A stretch of 64,000 nt of DNA from Klebsormidium nitens (Eukaryota; Streptophyta; Klebsormidiophyceae; Klebsormidiales; Klebsormidiaceae). The notes under the pieces are model-generated. The model searched no databases. It was not told where the DNA came from and saw only the letters and a program-made list of their open reading frames with translations. Position numbers and translations under genes: made by a program. Below, in pieces: positions 1-11,924 of the stretch (position 1 is its first letter; the number at the start of each line of letters is the position of its first letter). The stretch is from positions 140,987 through 204,986 of the forward strand of contig DF237017.1 in assembly GCA_000708835.1 (NCBI GenBank). The letters are read 5' to 3'.

Positions 1-204
1 GAAGCACCTCAAATCAACTGCAGCTACCTGCACATCGTATGAGGAGTCGCAGGAGTCGCAACTTCAGAAGCTGTTTCAGGAATGTTTTTCTTAATTAGCT
101 GTTTGCACCATATGATTTCTGTTTTGTGGTGCGACTCTTTGAGTCCTGCTCATATGACGTCAGCCTTCCTTCCGCGACGTCATTCTTTGCCAAAATCCGT
201 ACAG

Positions 205-1311
205 GTCGTGCGCCTCCTGACAGACGACGAGTTTTTGGAGCAACGGACGGACCTCGATGCGCTCGTTTCGGAAGCCAGTACGTCAGGCGAGGAGGCGGAG
301 TTCCGGTCGTTTCGCTCGGAGCTGCGGAACCGCTCAAGGGCAACGGAACGGAAGTGGCTGATCCTGGAGTCTTGGCTGCTGCGCTGGCGACTGTCCCAAG
401 TCTCCGAGCCAGAGGCGATGCAGGTGGGCCGAGGTTTAGGTCCATACCGGTTCCGGTTCCGGTTCCGGTTCCGGTTCTGAATAATGCTTGAATGTTTCAG
501 TCCTCCTGGCACATTGGTTCATGTTCCGTTTGGTCAGTTCGGCGGACTTTCTTTCAGAACCTTCTGGTAGCATGCAAACATCCCGTGGTTGTGGTCTCCT
601 TTAATTCTGGCTTGTCAATTGGAGTAAATGAGGCCGTACCAAAGTTGATACTTTTTGGTAATTTTTCTCACAATGAAACTGGCCTGTCGATACATTCACC
701 TATTACGCACCGATCGTAGCCTTTCCTCCTCTTCATTTCCGCTACTCCCTTCGTTTCTCTTCGGTTCCCTTAATTCTTGCATGTGGTCTCCTGATGTCAG
801 CTGTTTCTGAAGTTACACAAAGACAATGAACGCACTACGAAAGGGAAAGCTGTGAAGCGTGTACCCGTGTCAGAACTTTAACGTCCGAGCTTTCCTTTCT
901 TTCTCGCAGAGGATCCTTGAAGACAACGGGGTAGCTTTTAGAACGTTCGTGGACGTGAATCGGGAGCTTTTGCCCGAAAGCAGCGGCGAGGAAGCAACGC
1001 GGAGTAACGAGCGCAAACGGACACGGCGGGGCCGGAAGCGGCGGAAACGGAAAAGCGGAACCCATTCGTCCGACAGCGACTCGTCTGAGAAGAGCGAACG
1101 AAACTCTCACAGTGAATCTGACGTCGAAACGCGCCATAGAAAAGAAAGGCGCCCAAAAAGCGCTGAGGGAGGTGGTGAGATCGAACGGAAAGGCCGGGGA
1201 AGCACCGATGGAGCAGATGGCGGAACGGATGGAACGGACGGAACGAGGACGCTGGCGGGCGCTGACGGGGTGTATCTTCAGACGGACGGATTTTCGTTCC
1301 GCTGGAGTTTG
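205..1311 (+). CDS. 3' exons of an unrecognised plus-strand gene
   Basis: Two phase-0 exons can be supported: 205-423 (after ACAG, ending CAG before GTGGGC) and 910-1311 (after CGCAG, ending TTG before GTAAGT). The first encodes about 73 residues rich in Leu, Glu and Arg. The second encodes 134 residues: a strongly basic stretch of Lys/Arg, then a Ser/Asp/Glu-rich acidic stretch, then Gly/Thr/Asp repeats (GADGGTDGTDGT). This looks like a disordered, possibly nuclear tail. The 5' end probably lies left of the window. A tiny last exon near 1555-1566 (RRF then stop) is possible. I recognise no domain and assign no function. Confidence 0.4.
447..477. repeat. Hexanucleotide tandem repeat (CCGGTT)n
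   Basis: About five perfect units of CCGGTT lie just inside the intron that follows the exon ending at 423. The tract is a simple microsatellite with no coding role that I can see. Confidence 0.9.
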
Positions 1312-1566
1312 GTAAGTATTCAGAGACTTTTCTGTGGCGATGATCTTCTAAAAGGTGTGGGCAACTTTTCTCTATTGAAGCGTCGACGCTGGAGTCTGGG
1401 AGTTCTCCGATTTAGTATTGACGCTACGAAGGTCCAAAGCTTTGCCCGCATTGGCGTGTGCCGACAGAATAAGTTTGCGTTCTACCGCTTTCTCATGAAG
1501 GACACCAGCAAGTCCCACCAGCTGCTAAAGCTTTTAGACACTCTTGAAGCTCAGAGGCGGTTTTAG

Positions 1567-3367
1567 TTGCGCTGGCCGCCGAATCAGTTTCCTGGCCTGG
1601 CGCAAGTTGAAGAGGAGCTTTGCCGAAGCTCGTAATAGTCGACGGGTTAAGCTTAAGGCTTTTTCCCCCGCTTCCGTGGTCTTGGGGTTCCGTCTATGCT
1701 TGCTCTTCGGCTTAAGCTTTGACGTTAGCCGCTAGCGCCGTGTCCTCTGGTCATTAACCTTGTCGTTGTACACCGCTCCATACCGGTCATACGCTCGGAC
1801 TTTCTGAGAGTGTCCATCAGGCGCGTCGGTTGCCAGAGGTTTAACCAAACCCTGAAGTTTTTTCTTGGCACCGTGCAGTCGGAGCTTCCCGACCATCTGG
1901 CGGAGCACAGTCTGGCGGTCTGGTTGGGCTGGAAAGACTGGGAAGTAACGCCGGCGGCGAACCCGGGGCCGCCACGTGGAAGCTGAGGAGAGACGCGGCG
2001 CTTAGATGCACACTTTGGTGGGCGTTGTAACACTTATTTGAGCGGATCCGCAGACCCAACGTAATCGGACCTTAGTCGATCTCAATATTAGAATCCTCGA
2101 GCTTCTTATGCCGGCATCTCTGGGTGGGAACTAGCGGGTGGGAACTAGCACGTTCGGGCTTTAGGCTTCCCTGTGACATTCATTTCATGCTCGAAGTATG
2201 CACGAGTGATCATGCCATATGCTCGTGGTAACAACATCTGTCGGTCTTTTCTCGCACATTATGTCAATTGCGCCCCTGCCCGAACGTTCCATTGCCCACA
2301 ATCTGACAAAATCAGGTGTTGGACAAGGTCTTGTGTGCATCATGTCTTGTTTCGTCCTCTTCATGTTTCTTGCGTGTCAGCCATGCGTCCGACCATGGAT
2401 TTGAAACTGCAGGCTTGATCCCTTGGCCCATTTGTGCTGGCGCACGTGTCTGCATGATGGGGCGCCGCCCCGGGCGATGCCGCGCGCCAACGTACCGGCG
2501 GGCCAGGTTCAGGTTCTTGCCGCCATCTTATGTACGGTGAGTCACGTTGACGTGCTACATATGCGCAGACGGCACGTATAGACATGAGGCCGGTGCAAAT
2601 TGATCGATCAGTGGATCAGAACACGGGTGTGCAGTAGACATGAATTACCTCCAAGTTCTGTACGATGGGCTCGCGAGCTCGCCGGCTAACAAAGATTGCC
2701 GCCATAACTTAATGAACCATGTCAGCGGTCGATGCAAGCTTCGCATGGCGAATGGTATTCAATGATCGGACCTAGCTGCAGATCATGCTCGACACACTCG
2801 CATGCTCATGCCCGATTTCGTTGCATGTCGAGGATTTCAAGGTAAATGTACCGTCCAGATCCAGTCAAAGCCAAAGGAGGAACGGCATGCCCTAGCATAA
2901 GTATAAAGTCTAGCGTCCATCCAGCTCATTAATTTCACCTGGCAGTTAGGCTAACGAAGCTACCGAGAGATCTCATGCATGTGCTTAAAATATAGTATGG
3001 CGTATATGTGCAATCACAACGATCGTCACCGGATCAATCAATTGAGGACGGTGACAACGGAGATTTGAGAGAGGCCGAGATGAGGCGCATGTCAAATCTT
3101 TGCCCTTGCGTGAAGTCCGCCATCCCTGGCAATCTATTTTTACAGACTACGCTCCCACCCGTTGCGTGCAGCGGCATGTCCTCGGCTTCAGCCATTCCCA
3201 CCAGCAGAAGCAAGCTCGTATCTACCTTCCTAAACTAGTCTGTTTCTAAGCGAGCTGAGATGTCCCTGAAGGCGTTTGATACCCTAACGCTCTGAACCCA
3301 AAAGTTTCGAACCCATAACCTATAATCTCAACCGCTACAACCCTAACTCTAGATACCAACATACACT
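1567..3367. other. Intergenic stretch, no gene seen
   Basis: No reading frame here shows a recognisable motif or paired splice sites. There is a short direct duplication (GGTGGGAACTAGC twice near 2124-2150) and the 3250-3360 segment is low-complexity ACCCTAA-like text. Nothing else is supported. Confidence 0.5.
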
Positions 3368-3530
3368 TAGCTACACAGCGCCAGACGGAAGAGCAACCTT
3401 GACTTCGGGCTCGTGCGCGCGCGCGCGCGTCGGGCGCGCCGTGCGTGACGGCTGGTTCTGGACGCTCTGGCCGACGCCCTGATCCGCTGCCTGGGTCCCG
3501 GTCCGCGCGGACGGTCCTTACTTCTGCAAA
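3368..3530. repeat. Conserved 3' block of the aquaporin duplication, copy A
   Basis: This 160-bp GC-rich block matches 11366-11524 at visibly higher identity than the introns of the two aquaporin genes do, including long exact runs around GACGGCTGGTTCTGGACG. It lies downstream of the aquaporin A stop and marks the outer edge of the tandem duplication. Read on the plus strand, copy B is open (RDGWFWTLW then WVPVRADGPYFC) but copy A carries an in-frame TGA at that position, so it is not clearly a gene. It may be a shared 3' UTR, regulatory element or small repeat. Confidence 0.6.
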
Positions 3531-3788
3531 TAAAGGACCTCTAGATTGTCGCCCTCTTTAGTCCAAAATCGCGCGTCCCCACCCTTTCCCGCGACTCCTC
3601 TGGCACCTTTTTCAACTCAGTACAAAGTTTCCGTTTCTTGGTCTTACCTTTCAGTGCCTGAAGCCGTGGTGGTCAAAAGACCTTTGCTGAATTCGGCGTC
3701 CCGAGGAATGTATCTCTGTGAAAAATTGCTGATAGTAGCAAAACAGCGAGCCGACTTTCTCCCAACAGAACAGTCTAAGCCAAACGGT

Positions 3789-6700
3789 TTAAAACCGATT
3801 GGGAAATACGGACGGCCAGAAGGCGTCTGCACGAGCGTTGACATTGATCACCCGGATATCATGCAAGCAGCCGACGACTGGTTGCAAGCTTGAGGCAAGG
3901 GGGTAAGACACCGGAACTGAAGGGTATATATTAATTGCAATAATACAATATTTTTCTGAAAAACGATCCCGCTCCCGTACCTCAGTGTCGTTCACATCTG
4001 CCTCGTCTCCTTTCTTGCGCGCGCAGAGGAAGACGAGCTCGTACGCCAGCCCAGCAATGATGCCACCCCCAATAGGACCTGACGGGAAGAGAAACACTGC
4101 CCTGTAACACTGAAAACCGAAGGCTTGATGTGCAAAATTCAATCAAAATCCCGAGAATGAGGCCAGGACTGGGTACTAAAACCTTTTCAGTCTACTTTCG
4201 TGGAATTTTGTGCTCGGGAAACTGGTCAAAGATATGAAGCGACCTTTGGCTTCACTACATGTAGCATAATACTTCCTCAGGTTCTCTCGAGAAAGAGCAG
4301 CTCATTGTTCAAAAACTTCCACCGCTTGGAGCAACCGGCCGCTTACTTGACCGATCAAAGCCCATAGCCTTTGTACGCTTTGCTCGATCATAGGAGACGC
4401 CGAAGTTTTGTCAACTGCATTTCTTCTCGCGCTTGCCTCGCAAAGAAGGTTCGCCCGTTTAGAATTCAGCAAGCGATGGGAGACGTGAATCTGCTCACCA
4501 ATCCAGTAGAGCCAGTGCTGGCCATGCCTCCACCTGAGTGGACAAAGGCGAAGGCAAAAAATTCTGTACGTGGTCAGATTTTGTATCCCATTAGTGCTCA
4601 AACGGTGGAATTCAGAGAGTCCTTGGGTTCTTGCACGATCGCTGACTCGCAGGATGTACAAGAAGTCAAAAAAGCGAAGGACAAAGGGAGACGCGGGGGC
4701 GACGGCGAAAGGAAGAAAGGAGATCTAGAGCTTTCGCTCAGAAGCATGTCTGTTTGTAGAAAGATTGTGCGGATTGCCAATCGTTGGCAGCCCTCTTTTC
4801 AGAGTTTGCTTCGAATGATCCGCTTCGGCGGTCCTCGATAATCCTTCTAGTCAATGCGGTGGTATTTTCAGAGAAAACGCAAACTTATAGGCTTGGCAGC
4901 ACTGAACATTTCCTCAGTGCGCGGGTTGGTTCAAGAGGTAGGTTTCAAAAGCTTTTCCGCTGCATAGAGAAGAATTTGAAATTGCCCGCGCGCGCTCACT
5001 CCCCAAAGACGACGGACGGTCCGAAGCTGAGCACGGGGTCCGTGAAGCTCGTGAAGCGCGCCGCGCAGATCGTGGTCCCGGCCACGATGAAGCCGTCCGG
5101 AATGGGCGCCAGCGGAACAGCCTTCTCTTTTTCGGCCATGGTACCGAGTATGACGAAGATCAGGGCGAACGTGACAATTGTCTCCATCAGCCAGCCCTGC
5201 AAAATGACACGTGGCAGCTTGCGATCGGCTTGTGAGGATTATTTTCCAATGACGTATCGCCGTTGCTGTGAACCGCCGTGCCAGCCCTGCGAAGTGACAC
5301 GTGGCAGCTTGAAATCAGCTCGGAGGGAACTTTTCCAGTGAAGCATCGCCCTTTTCTGCGTACCGTCGTTCTAGAGACAGGGGAAACGCGCGAAGGGTGT
5401 CGTGGTCTTCGTGAAAAAGCCGTCCTGGAACCATGGGGCAGTACAAGACGAAGTCGACTAAGTCACTTCGAACAAGGAAAGCTGTTAAATGCATAAACGA
5501 TTGCGGAGGCACGGCGCTGACTTCGAAGGACGGGGATCACTCTGAGCATGAGCTTGTTTTCAATTGAGAATCACTTCGTTTCACTTCAATTCGGTGATTG
5601 CGTGATAGCTGACCGCTTCTATGCGCCCGCTCCAAGAATGAAAGAATTCAGAAGAGACTAAGCAAAGGGCAGATAAGAAGAGCACACAATTGTGAATACA
5701 GACCAGATTGTCCGTAAGGATCGGGACGCAGAAGAATCTGTTCGAATCAGACACGAACCAAGCCCATTTCAAAGTGCGGTAGAATCCACTTCTGAAGGTC
5801 CTAAGCCGCTTCAAACATGCTTTAAAGCGGCGAAGCATAATGTTGCAAGGCTGGCTTTGCACAGACCGGCTTTGCACAGGCTGGTTTGCGGCTCACGTGC
5901 GGGCCACAGCAAACAAGTAGCAGAGACATGGGTTCTCTACCATCCTGACACTCACGGTGCTGTGCAAGAAGCGGATAAACGAGAGAGGAATAAAAAGACG
6001 TCCAAAGTTCTGTATCAATTGACCTGAGCTCTGGTGACTCCGTGTGCCAATGCGGGGACACCCCCCCGCGCGGGTCCGTGCCCCAGCAGAGAGTTTGGAA
6101 TGGCGGCTCTTAGGAACGCCGCACCTAGGATAGAGCCCACCAGCTGCATCCAACGCTGACACTCTATATCAGTAAGTATGGAGATATTTTCCATGTAATC
6201 CAGTTTATTTACAGTATCAGAAGTCAGTCGCCATCGAATGGCGGAGTCCAATCTTGTGAAACAGCAGCCAAACAGCCTTTTTAATACACGTTCCTCTTTC
6301 ACGGGGTTTTCCACAAATCTGGTCCAAATTCAAGAGTTGGAGACCTTTAATCGAAGACCTGCAATCGCAGGCCTTGAACAACTTTCGATCGCGTGATGTG
6401 AATCGAGGAAAGATTGGCCAGGGGGAATTTCCGAGAGTTGTTTCCAATTGCCTCAAAGTGCCCGGTGATTGTGTACCGGGCAGAGAAGACACCCACTTGA
6501 GCGCTGATGTAAGCGGCCGTTCTGAGGAAGCTCATATTCCCGGTGACGAAGAACGCCGCCGAGACAGCCGGGTTGAAGTGCCCCCCCGAAATGTCGGCAA
6601 AGGTCGCCACGATAGCGACCAGCGTCAGCCCATACGCGATGCTTTGCGCGACAAAACTCGCGTCGGTTGTGACGGTGCCCCCATTGGTCTCCCGGGGCGT

Positions 6701-7919
6701 TCCTGCATTCGTCAGAGAAGTACAGTAGTTAACGGTGGTTTGGGACTCTGTTCTTATCCACATCAACACAGAGCGAGGAAATTAACCAGGCCCTGGGTCA
6801 AGCAAAACAGTTTCTCACCCGGAAAGTCGAGACTTTTCAAACCCTATAGACCTACTATGCTACAGGCCCCTTCTGAAAGCCTCTATCTAAAGCCTCGGAA
6901 GTTCTCAGAAGAACTGCGGCTGCTAGCTCGGTCCTTCATTGTCCGCGAGCGGTGGCCAATTATGGAGATCCTGATCTAGCAGATTGCTAACTTCTTAAAG
7001 ATTGCAGATGTCTTACAGAGGACGTTGACCGCCTGCAAGGACAATCTGTCTCTCGATTCAGCAGAATGTTTTTCGCCGCCCCTAGACTGCATCTTCAAAG
7101 AGCTCGCAAAATTGAACAGAAACGTGACCGTGAAATGAGAATATGCGTGGTCGACCCTGTCCATGTTTCAGCCGCTGATTTCGGAACTGAGGGCCACCTA
7201 ATTTTGGCAGTTGTGAGACTGACTTTTATCATCAATCGAGAAGAGCTCTCAAACGCCCCCAAAAATCTCTCTGATCAATCGTCTAGCAGATCTACACAGG
7301 CGGGAAGTTAAAAGCGTGGCTAACCAATCAGAAAAGGCTCCTACTACTATCGACTCGGGTTAAAATCTGGATCCAGTTGGCACCCAAAGAATTTGGAGGA
7401 CTTTTGCCGCCTCTTTAGCCTGGCTCAGGTGGTAATCTAGTCAAATGAGATTGGACTAAGCTGTCCTTTCAATTGAAGAATCGCTTGCATGCACCAGGGT
7501 AAAATCCCTTCGTTTTCGAAAGTCTTTTGCACGACGTCTCAAATACAATGAGATGGGCACCACTTTTGCCTGCGCACTTGATTTGGAAAGTTTGTCCCGA
7601 TTCTGGTGGCATCGGAGTTATGTTCCATTGAGCAGTCAAAGTAGCGCCTCAAAGGAAAACCTCGATTATCCCAGATTCTCGGAACCGGCGCTTCATGGAA
7701 AGAATGCGGCATAGTGCAATAAGCCTTCAAGCACACTGCGGCAAATAATGAAGAGACATGGGCCACGCGATTACCTGTTGAAATGGTTGAGCCCACCCCA
7801 ACAAAGACGAACAGCGCCGTACCCAGGAATTCTGCCAGAACCGCTCTAGCAATGTCGCCGGAATGGTTCCAATGCTGCTTGTCTATCTTTCCAAACCTGG
7901 GCGTTTTGAGGTGTGCCAT
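3789..7919 (-). CDS. Tonoplast-intrinsic-type aquaporin, copy A (second NPA box lost)
   Basis: Membrane channel of the MIP family. Exons on the minus strand: 7919-7775, 6702-6497, 6143-6024, 5196-5000, 4533-4499 and 4078-3789; all junctions keep phase and mirror copy B. The start MAHLK fits TIP proteins. TIP-like features are AEFLGTALFVFVGVGS in helix 1, the first box SGGHFNPAVS, HWLYWIG with GPIGGG, and AGLAYELVF in helix 6. The second half is abnormal: where copy B has GAGMNPARSFGP, copy A reads SFTDPVLSFGP, one codon shorter, with no NPA and no selectivity-filter Arg. The reading frame is otherwise open. The C-terminal tail after DTE is long; a donor-like GTACGG there may instead splice to a short last exon. 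It could be a divergent transporter, a non-channel paralogue or an early pseudogene. Confidence 0.82.
5191..5322. repeat. Duplicated acceptor edge of aquaporin A exon 4
   Basis: The segment 5191-5232, which spans the intron 3 acceptor and the first bases of exon 4, recurs with a few substitutions at 5281-5322. Both contain CCAGCCCTGC then GACACGTGGCAGCTTG. The spacing is 90 bp. The outer copy lies in the intron upstream of the exon in gene orientation. Confidence 0.8.
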
Positions 7920-8167
7920 GCCGCGTGGAGTCCTTTCGAAGTAGCTAATCTGTCTCCTCTTTCTTCGTGGTGAACATAAACCAAAAGACGATATCGTTCT
8001 TTCCAGACGAAGCTCCATCAGTGTCAAAATGTAAACCCTTCGAGATTTGGTGCACGAGTTTCGCTTGCATGCGCAAGGACGTGCATGTACGGTTCAAATT
8101 GTGACAGAGCCACTGAATCCATCATAAGATCTTACAGAGTTGGGTTGTGCGATAAGTCGCGCAAAGG

Positions 8168-8352
8168 ATGACGGACTAATTTGGGTATAATAAGAGCCAG
8201 GTATAACAAGCTCCAACTAACACTAAAAACCTAACCCAACAATCTACCCGCTCCGCACCCGTACCCACCCTAACCCCCAAACTAACCCCACCCGTCCCAG
8301 GCTGGTGAGCTTATTATACCTGGCCCTTATCATTCCTAAATTAGTCCGAGCT
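8168..8352. mobile_element. MITE-like inverted-repeat element 1
   Basis: The ends are imperfect terminal inverted repeats of about 40 bp: CGGACTAATTTGGGTATAAT on the left, and the complement of a matching sequence (CCAGGTATAATAAGCT...) on the right. A 9-bp direct repeat, GCGCAAAGG, flanks the pair (8159-8167 and 8353-8361) and looks like a target-site duplication. The centre (8249-8305) is a C-rich core shared with three other elements in this window. There is no coding capacity. Long inverted repeats with a 9-bp duplication resemble Mutator-type MITEs; that class assignment is an inference. Confidence 0.75.
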
Positions 8353-8796
8353 GCGCAAAGGCACTACTGTCGATGACGCGGCGAGTAAAGCATCTCAGCT
8401 TGAGGTATTTTGAGACCTGTGGCGCTATTGGGACCGCTCTAGGAGAGAAGGATTCAAGAGCGCGCGTTAGCTGGTCATCTTTCAAGCTAGAAAGAGTGCG
8501 TCAAAGCAGGATCCTATGTCCATTCTCAATACTTAAGCGTGTCAAAGGAGCTGTGGGTTAAGTAGGAAAAGAGGTTCACGCGGATGCAAGGAATCCAGCG
8601 CATGTGCATGCGCAACATGTCTGCTTGCTTTTTCTGAGCTGCATTCTAAGACGGCAGTCGGTCGTCACACGCACAATCCATTTGCAGAAAGTAAGACCAT
8701 CAGTAGAGAGCCAACCCCTAGAGATCAGGATTCAAAAGTTTGATGAGACAGCTGAGGTGTCTTAGATCCCTTGATTGATCCGCGCATCGAGGGAAA

Positions 8797-10282
8797 ATGG
8801 CAGGCCGTTTGGACATGGAACAGATTGTGCAAAAGCTGAAGTCAGAGCGCGGAGAAGAAATCACGGAAGCCTTGCAGACCTTGATTGCATATGAGTCAGA
8901 CTCAACCAGGCTCAAGGAAAGAAGAATTTTGCAGGAGCTCACACTCATAGAGAACGGGAGAGTGTACGTGAAGCTGCTGAAGCAGATGTTTTGCTGTCCG
9001 CCAGATAAGGACGCAAAGGAAGAGCAGGAAAGATTGGGATTCACTGAGCTTGACGGGGCTCACCTAAGAGGTTCATCCACCCGAGCGCTTCTGCACATGG
9101 CTCGATCCAAGGTCGTGGCCGACTTCTTGACAGCACACTCTGGAGCGAAAGAGATGCTGCACAACGTTCTTCTCACAATTCTCGAACAAAAGATCATCTC
9201 GAAAATGGATCAGGGGTCAAGCAGTGTCGATCTTCACCTGGTGCTGGACGTCTTCTTGGGCTTGGTTTCTTTCGTGCGGACCAGCAGGGAGTTCAGGAGC
9301 ATCATTATCTCTCGCGGCGAGATCATTCAGGCCGCTAAGTGGATCTTTAGCCCTGGATTCTCAGCAATGGCAGATCCAGCAGCTGAAGTGTTCTTCCTCA
9401 GAGAAACCATAGCTCTCTTTCTGTCGATGGTGTCAAGATACCCGGAAACCCACGACTGGTTGATTGATCAGGGGATAGTAGAACTTGCCTCCCAGATGTA
9501 CAAGATGCAGGAAAAGACGCCGGGAGAATCCGGGGATAGGATCAAGAGACACATTCCCCTCTTCTTCTCCAACATCATCTGGCAGGAGAATGGCAGAAGA
9601 AGGCTCAGAGAAACCGGGGCTTTCAGCAAGCTGTCAGAGATTTCCGCCCTGATTCAGAAGGCACACAGATTCGTTCCTTTGTGGATGCTCTTTGAAAAGG
9701 TCCTGCGCGACGGAGAGGATTCGTGGCTAGGAGAGCCAGTCATTCTGAAAATGCTCGGGAAGATGCTGAAAAAGGAAATTGGAGACGCAGCCGTATGCTC
9801 TTTCCCAGGATGCGACGCTGTAGAGGACTTCGAACAGCCTTTCAGCAGATGTGCCCGCTGCTGCCGCGCTCCATACTGCAGGCGAGTGCAAAGCAGACTT
9901 GTCTATCGATTTTTTAGAGTAGAAAACACGTCCTTGCGCCTCTTCTAGAGCTCGGCCCTCTGATGTTTGGGAGAAACCCAAGGTGACGAACAATGAAAAG
10001 CATTGAAGACTTGGAGCAGTACTACTGATACAACAGACTCATGTCTGTTCACTGGATGCTTCGGTATTGCTTGTTTTCTCTGATCCAAGTCAAGTAGATA
10101 CTCAAGGCAAGAGCCTGACTGCTACTCATTGCTCTCTTGTTTTCTCATGCAGCAAGAAGCATCAGAAAGCTCACTGGCCTACGCACAAGGTGGTATGCCG
10201 TCCGCTGGACAGCAGCCTGGTCAAATTCCGCTGGACCTTAGATGACTCCATGAACATCGATTTCATATCCTGTTCTTCGTAG
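8797..10282 (+). CDS. Armadillo-like protein with C-terminal MYND zinc finger
   Basis: Two exons, 8797-9881 and 10153-10282, give 404 residues. The ATG at 8797 follows stops in frame. Residues 1-330 are helical and leucine-rich, resembling ARM/HEAT repeats. The C terminus is a MYND finger: CSFPGC, CARCC, YCS, then the end of the finger (QKAHWPTHKVVC) in exon 2. The intron begins with GC (CAG/GCGAGT) and ends with AG; no GT donor nearby keeps the frame. With this junction the zinc-ligand Cys usual before Q is His (KKHQ). MYND domains bind proline-rich partner peptides or occur in adaptor proteins; the target here is unknown. The gene sits between the two aquaporins on the opposite strand. Confidence 0.72.
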
Positions 10283-11365
10283 CTCAAAGGTTGCAGCTAC
10301 ACTTCGGTTTCCATACCTTTGCAGATGACCTCCTTGATTTAGTTCGACGGGGGGGAGATTGGAAACATGATCTGTTTGGGGCTTGCTGGAGAATTATTCA
10401 TCCTTACTTGCTGGATAGAGCGCACTCAAGAATCGTAATCTTTCCTGCAAGCGGCAGAACGGTGATCAACTTGGATCACGTCTAACTTGTCAAAGACATT
10501 CCACGAAAGGCGGCAGCTGAATTGGTACAATGATTTTGGCGGAATGATATATAAGTTGGCAGCAGCATGGAGTATTTCTTGCTTGTCCGACCATCTTCTC
10601 CGCTTGCAACTGCGTGTAAGTACTGAACAGCGGATCCGTTTTGCGAGCACTTTAGTATCATGCAACCGACCATATGTATGGACACGTAGTAATCAATGTT
10701 TTCCTTTGAGCTCGCGTTGATATCTGGCCAGAGGTCGCTGTCAGACCCATGAATGCGTAGCAATCGACCTGCAGATTGCATGCTATCAAACATCCTTCAC
10801 GTACTATCGATATAACCGCCTCCTGATGCAAGACTGAACATGCGGGATCAAGCTAAGACCTACTGTACTATTGCGATCTTTGAAGAGGGCCCGCCCTACA
10901 GTAGTCGTTCAAACTTTCCTTAACTCTGTGTTCATCCAGCAGTCATGTCACCAGATGTTTCGTGGATGAACTCGAAGCTAGCCGCAGAAAGTATGTGCTC
11001 ATATAGCGTGTGCGCGGTTTCATGCGGTCGCCTCGCGATTGTTTCAAGTAGGAGACACCGGATATATACGCGGGTAAAAGTCGTGACGCCTTTCAAACAT
11101 GTACGTCTCGTGACAAGATCCGCCACTCCTCAGACCGGAAAAAAAGTCTGTTTATTACCACATACTGAGTTTCCTTTGCGGACCTTGGAGCATCTTATAT
11201 CCTCGGCGCCGGCACGCTCTAGCTTGTTTACCTTCTCTCAATCTCTTTGCTACCCTAATTCCTCGACTCCTAATCTCTCAGTCTCGGAGCGCCCGTCGCC
11301 TTTCTCAAATATTATCACCCATCACCCTCCAAACCTAACACCTTGGAAATTGTCCGGACCAATTG
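10283..11365. other. Intergenic stretch downstream of the MYND gene
   Basis: I see no supported exon here. Short open frames in both directions lack splice-site pairing or motifs. The region separates the convergent 3' ends of the MYND gene and aquaporin B. Confidence 0.5.
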
Positions 11366-11524
11366 TAGCTACACCGCGGCAGACGAGGCGGGCGGAACAG
11401 CAACCTTGACTTCGGGCGCGCGCGCCGCGCGCGCGGTGCGCGACGGCTGGTTCTGGACGCTCTGGTCGACGCTTTGGGTGGCTGCCTGGGTCCCGGTCCG
11501 TGCGGACGGTCCGTACTTCTGCGG
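11366..11524. repeat. Conserved 3' block of the aquaporin duplication, copy B
   Basis: This is the paralogous copy of 3368-3530. It lies about 400 bp past the aquaporin B stop and includes a (GC)n-rich tract at 11418-11438 followed by GACGGCTGGTTCTGGACG. The further matching segment near 11805-11865 (compare 3815-3890) shows that the duplication continues past the aquaporin 3' ends. Confidence 0.6.
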
Positions 11525-11924
11525 AAAAAACGGATTCAGATTCCAGCGTCTTTTCTTCTGAATGCTTCCGTTACTGTTTCTTTGTTCAGCACTACTTACA
11601 TCATCTGCAACGTTTACCGTTCCTGGCCTTGCTTTTGAGTGCTCGAAACCACGGGGTTTTGTTGACCAGTCACTGCCCTTGGCGACGTGAGGATTTCCAG
11701 GCCTTTCTTTTCTCACTCTAACAAACAGCAATGTACTAAACAGACTCTTCTCAACAAATTGGTTGAGCAATCTGATTGAGAAGCGGGCTTCGAACCATCG
11801 GAGGGCGTCTGCATGAGCTTTGGTAAGTCTTCTAGTGATGCAAGCTGCAGAGGACTGGCTAAAAGCCTGGGAACGAGGAAGAAGAAGCGGAGCGATATGC
11901 GAGCATCGAAAAGAACTCGACAGA

